Positions 19,193 to 28,020 of a stretch of DNA of 64,000 nt are shown here, piece by piece (the stretch's first letter is position 1; every line of letters starts with the position of its first letter). The translations under genes and the position numbers were made by a program. Source of the DNA: Palleronia pelagia (GTDB lineage Bacteria > Pseudomonadota > Alphaproteobacteria > Rhodobacterales > Rhodobacteraceae); contig NZ_FOCM01000011.1 of assembly GCF_900110115.1 (NCBI RefSeq), positions 1-64,000 on the forward strand. Direction: 5' to 3'. Under the pieces are notes generated by a model. That model was not told the origin of the DNA, did not search any database, and worked only from the letters and a program-made list of their open reading frames with translations.

Positions 19193-19651
19193 TCAGTGCG
19201 TGCGGATGTAGGTATAGCCCTGCTGCTGCAGGTACGACAGTTCAGCAACGCCCGAGGGCACGATGTCTTCGTCATAGACCTCGAACAGCGAAACGGGGTC
19301 GATGTCGAGGCCCACCAGAGTGTTGTTGCAGACCCGAACCTCGACGCCGCGCGACTTGAGGCCCAGAAGCTGGTTCTGAAGGTCCAGATCGCTGTTTGCC
19401 TCCTGCACCAGACCGATGCCGTTGCCGTGCACCACGATAACCGCACCCAGATTGGCGTCGCCCACCGCATCCATGTGGTTCTTCAGGTTGCGGAGCGATC
19501 CCTTGTATGCGCGGTTCCCTTCGCCCCCGGGGAAGTTGACGTGATACACGACCCGCTGCTCGCCGTAACGGTCGCTGGTCTGGGCGCCGGCGGTCAGCCC
19601 CCCCAAGACCACGGCAAGCGCCGCGGCCAGTCCGAAAAGCAATCCACGCAT
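19193..19651 (-). CDS. DsrE/DsrF-like family protein, exported
   Basis: 152 aa: a hydrophobic leader (MRGLLFGLAAALAVVLGGLTAGA) and a DsrE-like domain with VVYHVNFPGGEG, NLGAVIVVHGNGIGLV and a lone conserved-position cysteine in VEVRVCNNTLVG. DsrE-fold proteins carry or transfer sulfur through such a cysteine. AAGGAGG precedes the ATG at 19651. Gene order (soxF, this, DUF302, hemA) on one strand suggests it works with the periplasmic sulfur system. Exact role unproven. Confidence 0.8.
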   Translation of the reverse strand: MRGLLFGLAAALAVVLGGLTAGAQTSDRYGEQRVVYHVNFPGGEGNRAYKGSLRNLKNHMDAVGDANLGAVIVVHGNGIGLVQEANSDLDLQNQLLGLKSRGVEVRVCNNTLVGLDIDPVSLFEVYDEDIVPSGVAELSYLQQQGYTYIRTH

Positions 19652-19728
19652 CTTGTTCCTCCTTCGATTTTCAGACGTCGAAGATCCGTCCAGCGACCAG
19701 GCCGCCGGACGGGATCGTTTGGATGAGC

Positions 19729-21003
19729 TCAGGCGGCCCCGAACATGTCCGACGTAATCGCGTCGTACCAGGCGAGGCTTTCGCGATAGGTATCCGCGCG
19801 CAAACCGACATCCTCGCCCGGCTGGCTGATGAACCCGCCGGTCGAGGCGATCTTTTCTTCTGTCGCCTCGTAATTCGCACCGACCTTCACGCCATCGGGC
19901 TGATCGACCGCGTGGATGAGCGACCAGCATGTGTTCGAGTACTTGGCCGGGAAAACGCGGCTGTCGGTCAGCGCACCGCGCACGGCCATCGCCGCAACCT
20001 TGGCCTGGCTGTTGGCGGAGAAGCCGGATTTGGGCATGTCGCCCTGCGCCGATGCATCGCCGAGGATATGAATGTCGGCATCCATCTTCGAGCTCATGTC
20101 CGCGGCGTTCACCGGCGCCCAGTCGCCCTCGGTCAGGCCCGCTTGGTGCACGATACGGCCCGCCTGCATGGCCGGAATGACGTTCACCACGTCGCCCTTC
20201 TCCACCGCGCCGTCGATATCCACCGTCATTTCGGCCGGGTTCACGCTGACATTCGCGCCGCCGAAATCGGGGCCGAGCCGTTCGATCATGCCGGAATAGT
20301 GCCGCTGCCAGCCTTCCTCGAACAGCGCCTGCTTGCTGAACTTTTCCTTCAGATCAACAATCAGGATGCTGGCGGTCGGGTTGTTGTACTTGAAATAGTT
20401 GGCAACCATCGACACCCGCTCGTAGGGGCCGGGCGGGCAGCGATAGGGGTTCGGCGGGGCCACCATGATGAAGCGGCCGCCCTCGGGCATCGCCTCGAGC
20501 TGCGCCTTCAGCAGCTGGGTCTGGCTACCGCCCTTGTAGGCGTGGGGCATGGCGTTTTGAGCGGAGACATCCCAGCCGGGCATGGCGCCGTCCTTGAAGT
20601 CTATGCCGGGCGACAGGATCAGCCGGTCGTAGGGCAAGCTGCCACCGCCTGCGAGCGACACGGTCTTTGCGTCGCGGTCGACGCCTACGGCGTAGTCATG
20701 CACGACGTTGATGCCATCAGCCGCCAAAGCGCCATAGGTATGGCCGAGGCTGTCGAACGTCCGCACGCCGCCGAGATAGAGGTTCGAGAACCAACAGGTG
20801 TAGTAGGTGCGCGATGGCTCGATCAGGGTGACATCGATGGCACCGTTGCTGTCCTTCGCGATATAACGCGCGGCGGTGGCGCCGCCGGCTCCGCCTCCAA
20901 CGACGACCACGCGTGGACGGGATTGGCCCATCACCATCGGGGCCGACAGCGCCGCGGCCAGCGCCGCGCCGGTGCCCATGAAATGTCTTCTGTTCAGTGT
21001 CAT
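19729..21003 (-). CDS. soxF: Flavocytochrome c sulfide dehydrogenase flavoprotein-type, SoxF
   Basis: 424-aa periplasmic FAD protein that oxidises sulfide and passes electrons to a c-type cytochrome. A twin-arginine signal (LNRRHFMGTGAAL) is followed by the FAD-binding VVVVGGGAGGATAARYI, a cysteine at about residue 70 in YYTCWFSN, and cysteines in PYRCPPGPYERVS and SNTCWSLI that match the redox-active pair of FccB proteins. LGDASAQGDMPKSGF is the second FAD contact. GGGAGG lies ahead of the ATG at 21003. It follows soxE by 33 nt, its expected cytochrome partner. Confidence 0.93.
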   Translation of the reverse strand: MTLNRRHFMGTGAALAAALSAPMVMGQSRPRVVVVGGGAGGATAARYIAKDSNGAIDVTLIEPSRTYYTCWFSNLYLGGVRTFDSLGHTYGALAADGINVVHDYAVGVDRDAKTVSLAGGGSLPYDRLILSPGIDFKDGAMPGWDVSAQNAMPHAYKGGSQTQLLKAQLEAMPEGGRFIMVAPPNPYRCPPGPYERVSMVANYFKYNNPTASILIVDLKEKFSKQALFEEGWQRHYSGMIERLGPDFGGANVSVNPAEMTVDIDGAVEKGDVVNVIPAMQAGRIVHQAGLTEGDWAPVNAADMSSKMDADIHILGDASAQGDMPKSGFSANSQAKVAAMAVRGALTDSRVFPAKYSNTCWSLIHAVDQPDGVKVGANYEATEEKIASTGGFISQPGEDVGLRADTYRESLAWYDAITSDMFGAA

Positions 21004-21036
21004 ACGTGCTTCCTCCCAAAAGCCTTGGCGATGAAT

Positions 21037-21381
21037 CTACGGTGTCTCCGTCTCGAAAAATGCGGCCAGGGCCGCCATTTCGTCATCGCCCAGCGCCATG
21101 GCGACGTTCTTCATGGTGGCGTTCTCGCGCACGCCAGACTTGTAGTCGTGCAGCGCCGAAAGCATGTATTCGCGCGGCAGTCCCGCAAGGGGCGGGATCC
21201 GCCCGCCCCCGCCGTGGCAGGCCGTGCATTCGGTCGCGAGGTATTCGCCGTAGGCCACGTCGCCCTCGATCTCGAGCAGGGCATCGATCGGCGCCACGTC
21301 CTCGGCCGACACGCCGGTCGCGCACACCAATGCCAGCATCATCCCGGCGCAAGCGGAACTGTATCCCCGATCACTGGCCAT
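21037..21381 (-). CDS. soxE: Monohaem c-type cytochrome, SoxE
   Basis: 114 aa with an export signal and one haem-binding site, CTACH at residues 52-56; a methionine in ENATMKNVAMAL is the likely sixth ligand. SoxE is the cytochrome partner of SoxF. The ATG at 21381 overlaps the soxD stop by 11 nt; the internal MM pair 13 residues later would shorten the leader but also works. Chosen by overlap and signal-peptide completeness. Confidence 0.88.
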   Translation of the reverse strand: MASDRGYSSACAGMMLALVCATGVSAEDVAPIDALLEIEGDVAYGEYLATECTACHGGGGRIPPLAGLPREYMLSALHDYKSGVRENATMKNVAMALGDDEMAALAAFFETETP

Positions 21382-22789
21382 GACTGGCCAGGAAAGCGAT
21401 GATCGCGTCGCGGTCGGCCGTGTCGCGCAGTCCGCGAAAGGACATCTTCGTCCCCGGCATGTAGCCGCGCGGGTCCTCCAGATAGGCCGCGAGCGTCTCG
21501 TGGTTCCAAATCAGCCCTTCGGCATTGGCGTCCTCCAGGGCCGAGGAATAGCGGAAGCCGTCGACCGAACCGGCCGTGCGCCCCACCACGCCGTTCAACT
21601 GCGGGCCGACCTTGTTGTCCGCGCCCTCACCCACCGCGTGACAGGCCTGGCACTGGCGGAAAAGCTTTTCGCCCGACGCCACCAGTTCGGGGTCCAGCGC
21701 CGCGACCTCTTCGGCGGGCACCGCTTCAACGGCCACGGTGTCTTCCCGGGGCGTCTCGGCTTCGGCCTCGGCGACCTCAAGCTCGGTCGCATTGCCGTCG
21801 GTCGCCATGTCGGTGGCGCTGACCGCCTCGGCCGGTGCCTCGGCGGCGGTCTCGACCGCGTCGGCCTCGCCTTCCGGTGTCACGTCCAGCACGCGGGCGC
21901 GCATGGTTATCTCGACCGCGTCCTTGCAGTTTTCCATGCAGGGCTCGGTCCGCCACTGCGCCAATTCGGCCTCGGCGCGATCGTCCGGAAAGAAACCGTC
22001 GGCGTTGGGCATTTCGACGTCCAGGAACGTGTCGCGCGACAGCTCGAAATCATCCTCGACCACGTTGTTTAGATAGAGAATATAGGCCGTCAGGGCGTAA
22101 ACCTGATCAGGCTCCAGCGACTGTGCGTTGCCGAAGGGCATCGCGCGGTGGATGTAGTCGTAGACTGTCGAGAGGTAGGGCCAGTAGCTGCCCACGGTCT
22201 TGACCGGGTCCTTGCGGTCCAACGTGTCCCAGCCACCCGCGATCACCGGCCAACGGCCCACCGCCTCGCCGAAATCGCCGTGGCACATGGCGCAGTTCTC
22301 GACCCAGACCTCTTCGCCCGTCCAGACATCGCCCGACCCCTCGGGCAGGCCGGTTCCGTCGGGGCGGATGTCAATGTCCCACGCCGCGACTTCCGCTTCC
22401 AATGCGCGACGGCCCAAACCGAACCCGCCCTCGCGCGACAGTTGGGTGCCGGTCGCCTCAAGGGCGTCGGCGGCGGCCTGCACGACATCGGTCCCTGCGG
22501 CAGCGTCGCTGTTGCCTTCCATCGGCGCCGTATCGGCCGTGTTCTCGTCCGCATGAGCGGGCGTGACCAGGGAGGCCGTGGCGACATGTTCGGCGCCCTC
22601 GACGATGTCCGCTGCAACCTCGGCCAACGCTTCGGGCTGCGCGACGGTCGTTGCCTGAGACACGCGGTAAGCACCGTCGACGGGGCGGAAGATCATGCTG
22701 TCCGCACCGATCACTGCCGCGCCCAGGACCGCGCCGGTCCCGACGAGGGCCGGGATCAGGATCTGCACGGTGTTAAGAGATCTCGACAT
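21371..22789 (-). CDS. soxD: Dihaem c-type cytochrome SoxD of sulfane dehydrogenase SoxCD
   Basis: 472 aa. SoxD takes electrons released by SoxC during oxidation of the SoxY-bound sulfane sulfur. The N-terminal membrane/leader segment (TVQILIPALVGTGAVLGAAV) is followed by an Ala/Glu-rich stretch, haem site CAMCH near residue 166, a second pair of cysteines (EPCMENCKDAV), a ~60-residue acidic Ala/Glu/Val-rich linker (about 304-365) and haem site CQACH near residue 380 with the methionine PGTKMSF. It is longer than the Paracoccus protein because of the N-terminal and linker inserts. The start at 22789 overlaps soxC by 17 nt. Confidence 0.92.
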   Translation of the reverse strand: MSRSLNTVQILIPALVGTGAVLGAAVIGADSMIFRPVDGAYRVSQATTVAQPEALAEVAADIVEGAEHVATASLVTPAHADENTADTAPMEGNSDAAAGTDVVQAAADALEATGTQLSREGGFGLGRRALEAEVAAWDIDIRPDGTGLPEGSGDVWTGEEVWVENCAMCHGDFGEAVGRWPVIAGGWDTLDRKDPVKTVGSYWPYLSTVYDYIHRAMPFGNAQSLEPDQVYALTAYILYLNNVVEDDFELSRDTFLDVEMPNADGFFPDDRAEAELAQWRTEPCMENCKDAVEITMRARVLDVTPEGEADAVETAAEAPAEAVSATDMATDGNATELEVAEAEAETPREDTVAVEAVPAEEVAALDPELVASGEKLFRQCQACHAVGEGADNKVGPQLNGVVGRTAGSVDGFRYSSALEDANAEGLIWNHETLAAYLEDPRGYMPGTKMSFRGLRDTADRDAIIAFLASHGQ

Positions 22790-24023
22790 TCTCGGCCTCC
22801 CCGTTGGCATTCACGGCCCAGGTCTGAATGCCGTTATTGTGGTAAATCGAATTCTCGCCGCGCACCTGGCGCAGCATGTCCTTGGTGGGCTGCACGTAGC
22901 CGGTGCTGTCCATGGCGCGGCTTTGCAGCAGGAGGGGCGCGCCGTCCCAGTCCATCTCGTAGTAGAAACGGTGCATGGACTTATCCATCGATGGGCCGGA
23001 CATGCGGGCCTCGTGCCAGGTCACGCCGCCATCGGTGGTCACGTCCACACGCGGGACGGTGCCCCGGCCGGACCAGGCGACGCCAGTGATGACCAGCGGG
23101 CCCCTGCCGTGGGTGATGGGGGCCTGTGGGCTGGGGTTGGTGATGACCGACTTGGCGTCCATCTCCCATGTCCATTTGCGGGCGCGGCCGTTATCCAGGA
23201 GGTCGGTGTATTTGCTGGTTTCCTCGCGGTGCTCCCAAGGCTGATCGCCCACTTCGAGGCGGCGCAGCCATTTCACCCACATGTTGCCTTCCCAGCCCGG
23301 AACGACCAGCCGGACGGGATACCCCTGCTCGGGGCGAAGCGCCTCGCCGTTCATCTTGAAGGCGACGAGACAATCGTCCAGCGCCTTTTCCATGGGGATC
23401 GAACGGGTCATGGCGGACGCATCCGCGCCCTCGGCCAGCAGCCACTTGCCCCCGGTCTTTACGCCTGCCTCTTCCAACAGCAGCCGCAGCGGCACGCCGG
23501 TATACATGACGTTGTGGATCATGCCGTGGGTGTACTGGCAGCCGTTCAGCTGCGCGCCCGCCCATTCCATGCCCGAGTTCGCGGCGCATTCCAGGAAATG
23601 CACGCGGTTCACGCGCGGAAAGCGCATGAGGTCCGCCATGGTGAATACCAGCGGGGTGTCCACGAGCCCGTTGATCATCAGGCGGTGCTGCGCCGGATCG
23701 ACCTCAGCGATGCCTGCATGGTGCCGCTCGAAGCACAATCCATTGGGCGTGATGATGCCGTCGAGCTCGTGCAGCGGCGTGAAGTTGACCGACGATACCG
23801 GATCGGCGGTGAGCCATTCAACGTTGCGGCGCACCACATGGGCTTCGTGCTCGGACGGATGACCATAGGGGCGAGCGTCCACGCCCTCGCCCAGATACCG
23901 CATCCATGGCTGAAGCTCGGTGATGGCGGGGTCGGCCTGCTGGGCCACCGCGCGGCTGCCGGTGACGGCGGCGCCGGCAACGGCGGCCCCTTTAAGGAAG
24001 GCGCGGCGTGTCGTGTCGCTCAT
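22773..24023 (-). CDS. soxC: Sulfane dehydrogenase molybdopterin subunit SoxC
   Basis: 416-aa periplasmic molybdenum enzyme of the sulfite oxidase family. Tat signal TTRRAFLKGAAVAGAAV; the Mo-coordinating cysteine is at residue 147 in VHFLECAANSG; the C-terminal dimerisation domain contains GRGTVPRVDVTTDGG. With SoxD it oxidises SoxY-cysteine-S-sulfane, giving complete thiosulfate oxidation without sulfur globules. Of two nearby ATGs, 24023 fits the GGAGG site (6-nt spacer); the one at 24029 directly abuts it. Confidence 0.94.
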   Translation of the reverse strand: MSDTTRRAFLKGAAVAGAAVTGSRAVAQQADPAITELQPWMRYLGEGVDARPYGHPSEHEAHVVRRNVEWLTADPVSSVNFTPLHELDGIITPNGLCFERHHAGIAEVDPAQHRLMINGLVDTPLVFTMADLMRFPRVNRVHFLECAANSGMEWAGAQLNGCQYTHGMIHNVMYTGVPLRLLLEEAGVKTGGKWLLAEGADASAMTRSIPMEKALDDCLVAFKMNGEALRPEQGYPVRLVVPGWEGNMWVKWLRRLEVGDQPWEHREETSKYTDLLDNGRARKWTWEMDAKSVITNPSPQAPITHGRGPLVITGVAWSGRGTVPRVDVTTDGGVTWHEARMSGPSMDKSMHRFYYEMDWDGAPLLLQSRAMDSTGYVQPTKDMLRQVRGENSIYHNNGIQTWAVNANGEAENVEIS

Positions 24024-24039
24024 GGTCATCCTCCGTTGG

Positions 24040-25734
24040 TCAACCGGCCTTCAGGGCGACGGTCGTGTTCTCGGGCACGCTGACGGTGCCCTGGTTGCGA
24101 ATGTGGCTTTCGACCACGTCCCAGATCGGCGGGCCCTCGGTGCCTTCGTTGACCGAAGCCCAGCCGGCGATGACGTAGCTCCGGGAGGGATCGATCGGCT
24201 CGCCCGTGGACAGCATGGTGAGGTCGGACAGGCGGCTTCCCTGCTCGGCGGCGATGTCGATGCGGTAGCCCAGGCCCCCGACGCGAACCATGTCGCCGCC
24301 CTGCTGGTAATAGGGATCGGGGTTGAACAGGTTGTCGGCCACGTCCTCCAGCACGATCTTCAGCATGTCGCCCGTCATCTCGGTGCGGTAGGCCGCCGGA
24401 TAGCTCATGGCCGTCGCGTTGAAGATATCCTCGCGCGTGATGTCCTGGCCCGGCATCACCGATGCGCCCCAGCGGAAGCCCGGCGACAGCGCGATCTCGG
24501 CGTCGCGTTCAGTGAGCAGCGCCTGGCAGATCAGGTCGTCCCAGGTGCCGTTGAAATTGCCCCTGCGGTAAAGAAGGCTATCGGTCTGGCCGATCACCTC
24601 GGCCATCTCGTCGGCGAAGGGGGCGCGGGTCTCGCTCACCAGCGCCGCCATCTCGGGGTCCGGCGCGATCACGTCCGCGAAGATCGGGATCAGGCGGTGG
24701 CGCACTTCGCCCACCCGCCCGTCGGCAACGTCCAGATCCACGCGGCTGACGAACTTGCCGTGGCTACCGCTGGCGATCAGGTGGGTGTCACCGACGCGCA
24801 CGGGTTCCGGCAGCGCGTCATGGGTATGACCGGTCAGGATCACGTCGATGCCCGGCACCTCGGCCGCCAACTTGCGGTCCACGTCGAAGCCGTTGTGACT
24901 GAGCACCACGACCACCTCGGCCCCGCCGGCGCGGGCCTCTTCGACCACCTCGGCCATGCGTTCAGCCCGGACACCGAAACTCAGATCCGGAAACATCCAC
25001 GACGGGTTCGCGATGGGAAGATAGGGGAAGGCCTGGCCGATCACGGCGACCTGTGTGCCGTTCCGCTCGAACCGGGTCATCGGCTCGTAGGCCGGTTCGT
25101 CCCACATGGCGTCGAAAATGTTAGCGCCCAGGAAGGGGCAACCGAGCTCATTCTCGACGATCTCGGTCACGCGGTCGATGCCCAGCGTGAATTCCCAGTG
25201 CGAGGTCATGGCCTCGACACCCAGCGCGTTGAAAAGCCGTACCATGTCGCCGCCATTCGTGCGCAGCGAGGGCAGCGATCCCTGCCAGGTGTCGCCGCCA
25301 TCCAGCAGGATCGCGCCCGGCGCCTGATCGCGGATCGCTCGGACCACGGTGGCGATACGGTCGAGCCCGCCCATGCGTCCGTATTCCCGGCCCAGCGCCA
25401 CGAAGTCCTGGTAGGTCAGAGCGTAGTCCAGAGCGGATCCCTGTTCGATCCCATAGGCCGCGCGGAACTCAGGCCCGGTGATATGCGGCGGCTTGCCCTC
25501 GACCTGTCCGACACCAAGGTTGATCGACGGCTCGCGGAACCAGATCGGCTGGGTCTGCGCATGGATGTCGGTGACGTGGACAACGGTCACATCGCCCGCC
25601 CGAGGCGCGCCGATCAGCCCGTCCTGCGTCAGCGACTGCTGGGCGGCAAGGCGGCCCCAGTTGCCGGTGGCCGACAGACCCCACAACGCCGAGGTGGCAA
25701 GACCCGCTTGAAGAAAATCACGGCGCGAGATCAT
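24040..25734 (-). CDS. soxB: Thiosulfohydrolase SoxB
   Basis: 564-aa periplasmic dimanganese enzyme of the 5'-nucleotidase family that hydrolyses sulfate from SoxY-bound S-sulfonate. Tat signal ISRRDFLQAGLATSAL; metal motifs HVTDIHAQTQP, LDGGDTWQGS and ILTGHTHDALPEP, with LSHNGFDVD; the C-terminal domain includes GNFNGTWDDL. AAGGA lies 8 nt before the ATG at 25734. A dyad and a terminator in the 93-nt gap upstream make soxB the first gene of its own transcription unit. Confidence 0.95.
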   Translation of the reverse strand: MISRRDFLQAGLATSALWGLSATGNWGRLAAQQSLTQDGLIGAPRAGDVTVVHVTDIHAQTQPIWFREPSINLGVGQVEGKPPHITGPEFRAAYGIEQGSALDYALTYQDFVALGREYGRMGGLDRIATVVRAIRDQAPGAILLDGGDTWQGSLPSLRTNGGDMVRLFNALGVEAMTSHWEFTLGIDRVTEIVENELGCPFLGANIFDAMWDEPAYEPMTRFERNGTQVAVIGQAFPYLPIANPSWMFPDLSFGVRAERMAEVVEEARAGGAEVVVVLSHNGFDVDRKLAAEVPGIDVILTGHTHDALPEPVRVGDTHLIASGSHGKFVSRVDLDVADGRVGEVRHRLIPIFADVIAPDPEMAALVSETRAPFADEMAEVIGQTDSLLYRRGNFNGTWDDLICQALLTERDAEIALSPGFRWGASVMPGQDITREDIFNATAMSYPAAYRTEMTGDMLKIVLEDVADNLFNPDPYYQQGGDMVRVGGLGYRIDIAAEQGSRLSDLTMLSTGEPIDPSRSYVIAGWASVNEGTEGPPIWDVVESHIRNQGTVSVPENTTVALKAG

Positions 25735-25756
25735 CGGGGATCCTTCCGTTCTGTCA

Positions 25757-25774
25757 CATTCTAATTGCAGAATG
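25757..25774. promoter_or_regulatory. Perfect dyad CATTCT-N6-AGAATG upstream of soxB, candidate SoxR operator
   Basis: An 18-nt palindrome with a central AATTGC, 23 nt before the soxB start on the minus strand. Its ATTC/GAAT half-sites recur at the centre of the soxS/soxV dyad. ArsR-type repressors bind such symmetric A/T-rich sites. SoxR binding is inferred from shared half-sites and position. Confidence 0.5.
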
Positions 25775-25791
25775 CGATTTTGTAGAAATAT

Positions 25792-25816
25792 GCCCCGGAC
25801 GGCGAACCGCCGGGGC
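25792..25816 (-). terminator. Hairpin between soxA and soxB
   Basis: Read on the minus strand, GCCCCGG-CGG pairs with CCG-T-CCGGGGC around the tetraloop TTCG (single bulge), just 11 nt beyond the soxA stop and followed by an A/T-rich ATATTTCTAC. The extra-stable TTCG loop and position argue for termination of the soxXYZA transcript. Confidence 0.65.
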
Positions 25817-25827
25817 GTTTCGTCGAA

Positions 25828-26664
25828 CTAGTTGCGGACCGCGGGGCCTTCGACGCTCAGCCCGTTACCGCGAGAGGCAACGTAGAGCTCGAGTGCGATG
25901 AACTCGGGGCTTCCGGGGCTGAAAGTCTCGGCACGGGTGTCGCGCACGCACCCCTTGAACCGGTCATGCACCGAGTTCAGCTTGGCGTTTTTCAGCCGGT
26001 AGGTCGGGAAGCCGTTGATCTGGCCCTGGCTCAGGTGATCGGCGCGGATCATGTTGCCATAATTGTCTTCGTGACAATTCGCACAGCTGAGCTCGAGCTG
26101 GCCGTACCGGGTATAGTAGATCTCCTTGCCCTGAAGCCAGGTGTCATGGGCGGGGCCGTCGATGGCGACATTCACCGGCATGCCCCGCGACACCGACGCG
26201 AGAAGCGCCGACATGTTGGTCATGGGTTGCGACGTGTAACCCCAGGCCTCGGCCCCTGCCCGCTCGGTGATGCATTCGTTGATCTGCATCTCGATGGTCT
26301 GGACCTCTTCGCGCTCGGGATCCCATTTGGGATAGACTGCGCGAGCTCCGGCCAATGTCTCGGGACTTTCGTGGCACGACGCGCAGGATTGGTCAGTGTC
26401 GCCGAGCGGCTGCGAGAAGGCCGTGCGCCCGTCCTCGGCGAAGATCATGCCGGGATTCTCGAAATCGTCGGCCTCGAAGGCCTGCGTTTCGGGCGAACGG
26501 AATTCCCATCCAGACATCACCTCGCGCACGTATTCCATATGCTCCGGCGCGGGTGCCCGGGTCGTGATCGGGATCTCGCCGTTGATGACGAGTTCGGGGC
26601 CTTCGGCCTGTGCGGTCGTGGCGCCAAGCACCAGCGCCATGGCGGTCATCGTTCTGAACAACAT
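25828..26664 (-). CDS. soxA: Dihaem cytochrome SoxA of the L-cysteine S-thiosulfotransferase SoxXA
   Basis: 278 aa. SoxXA joins thiosulfate to the SoxY C-terminal cysteine. A leader (MLFRTMTAMALVLGATTAQA) precedes two haem sites, CASCH (94-98) and CANCH (194-198), and the active-site cysteine near residue 239 in FKGCVRDTRAE, the one modified to a persulfide in known SoxA proteins. GGAGGACCG precedes the ATG at 26664. It lies 28 nt after soxZ; the two N-terminal haem-type layout classifies it as a dihaem SoxA. Confidence 0.94.
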   Translation of the reverse strand: MLFRTMTAMALVLGATTAQAEGPELVINGEIPITTRAPAPEHMEYVREVMSGWEFRSPETQAFEADDFENPGMIFAEDGRTAFSQPLGDTDQSCASCHESPETLAGARAVYPKWDPEREEVQTIEMQINECITERAGAEAWGYTSQPMTNMSALLASVSRGMPVNVAIDGPAHDTWLQGKEIYYTRYGQLELSCANCHEDNYGNMIRADHLSQGQINGFPTYRLKNAKLNSVHDRFKGCVRDTRAETFSPGSPEFIALELYVASRGNGLSVEGPAVRN

Positions 26665-26692
26665 CGGTCCTCCTCCCTTCTGCCCATGCGGC

Positions 26693-27022
26693 TTATTCGA
26701 CCGTGATGTCCTTGGACTCGGTGTAGACCGATCCGTCATCATCGTACCACGTGAACTCGAAGGTGCCGGATTCGGGCACTTTCGACACGAACTCGAAATA
26801 CGGGTTGGTCGAGATCGCGGGCTCCATCGTGACGTCGATGACGGTCTCGCCGTTGAAGGTGGTCACGAAGCGGTTGATGATCGACCGCGGGATGGTGTTG
26901 CCTTCCTTGTCCTTGCGCTGTCCCGACTCCATCGGGTGCGAGATCAGGGTCTTGATGGTGATGTCCTCGCCGGCCGACGCGCTGGACGGCACGCGGACGC
27001 GGGGGGTGACGTTGTCTGCCAT
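26693..27022 (-). CDS. soxZ: Sulfur-carrier complex partner SoxZ
   Basis: 109 aa, cytoplasmically encoded without its own leader and co-exported with SoxY. Typical SoxZ stretches: VRVPSSASAGEDITIKTLIS, HPMESGQRKD and FEFTWYDDDGSVYTES near the C-terminus. GAAGGAG precedes the ATG at 27022. It lies 25 nt downstream of soxY; SoxYZ forms the swinging-arm carrier to which all intermediates are bound. Confidence 0.94.
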   Translation of the reverse strand: MADNVTPRVRVPSSASAGEDITIKTLISHPMESGQRKDKEGNTIPRSIINRFVTTFNGETVIDVTMEPAISTNPYFEFVSKVPESGTFEFTWYDDDGSVYTESKDITVE

Positions 27023-27047
27023 GATAATTCTCCTTCGCGTGCGCGGG

Positions 27048-27464
27048 TCAGCCGCCGCAGCCGCCGATGGTGACTTTGACTTCCTGGCTGGCGCGCTGGA
27101 ACGTGCCGTCGGCCATCTTGGCCACCGCGACGACGTCCTGGGTTCCGGCAAGGCGGATGCGGGTCGATGCCATCTGGGCGCCGGACAGGGGGCCGAAATG
27201 GAACGTTCCCACATCAGGGTTCGGGTTGCCGGTGGCCAGGATCAGGATCGCCTCGGCACCGGGCGCATCGACCTCGATCGGAACGGTGTTGCCGTTCTCG
27301 GCGATTTCGGGTGCGGTCAGCTTCAGCGCGCCGCCTTCGGTCAGATCGGCCCCGCCGGTGAATTCGGCGATGGCGTCGGTGGTTGCGTCGGCCCAGCCAA
27401 TGCGCGGCAGGAAGATCGCCGCGGCGGCCCCCAGGGCCAGCGTCCGTCTGCGTGACAGGTTCAT
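27048..27464 (-). CDS. soxY: Sulfur carrier protein SoxY
   Basis: 138 aa: a twin-arginine leader (NLSRRRTLALGAAAA) and the diagnostic C-terminal arm ending TIGGCGG, whose cysteine carries the sulfur adducts through the Sox cycle. AAGGAG lies 7 nt before the ATG at 27464. The gene follows soxX by 4 nt and precedes soxZ. Confidence 0.95.
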   Translation of the reverse strand: MNLSRRRTLALGAAAAIFLPRIGWADATTDAIAEFTGGADLTEGGALKLTAPEIAENGNTVPIEVDAPGAEAILILATGNPNPDVGTFHFGPLSGAQMASTRIRLAGTQDVVAVAKMADGTFQRASQEVKVTIGGCGG

Positions 27465-27468
27465 GGTG

Positions 27469-27951
27469 TTACTCCTTGAGCGTCATGAGATAGGCGACCA
27501 CGTCTTCCACCTGTTCGGCCGTCAGAAGCGGGTCGAGCGGGCCATCCGCGGCGTTGCCGGTGAACGCGTCGCCGGGGCGCGTGTAGCCTTCGTTCTTGTA
27601 AAAGGCGGGCATGATCGTGCCGGGAAAGACCATCTTCGCGTTCGCAACGATCCCGCGCAGGTCGGCCTCGGTCCAGCGGTCGGCCACACCGTCAAGTGCC
27701 GGCCCCACCTCGCCGTGAAACGGCACCTCGTCCAGATCACTGACCAGGTGGCAGGCGACGCAGTTGCCCAGGCCCCGGTTGGCCATGACATCGGCGCCCT
27801 TGACGGGATCGCCGGCCGCGCCGGTCAGGGACTCGGCGACCGAGCCGTATTCGTCGTAGACGACGTCCGAAGGTGCAGGCGCTGCGGGGGCCGAGATTGG
27901 CGCCAGAACAAGCGCCACCACCCCTGCCGCGTGGCAGATTCCAGCTTTCAT
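27469..27951 (-). CDS. soxX: Monohaem cytochrome SoxX
   Basis: 160 aa with a leader to about residue 25, one haem site CVACH at 64-68 and a methionine near FPGTIMPAF as sixth ligand. Partner of SoxA. GAGGGAGG precedes the ATG at 27951. A 29-nt dyad lies 70-98 nt upstream in the soxW-soxX gap, so this is probably a regulated start of the soxXYZA unit. Confidence 0.93.
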   Translation of the reverse strand: MKAGICHAAGVVALVLAPISAPAAPAPSDVVYDEYGSVAESLTGAAGDPVKGADVMANRGLGNCVACHLVSDLDEVPFHGEVGPALDGVADRWTEADLRGIVANAKMVFPGTIMPAFYKNEGYTRPGDAFTGNAADGPLDPLLTAEQVEDVVAYLMTLKE

Positions 27952-28020
27952 GTTTCCTCCCTCGGGTGTTGGATCACCTTGTGTGCAACGGTATTCGACC
28001 GATGCACCGCGGATCAAGAA

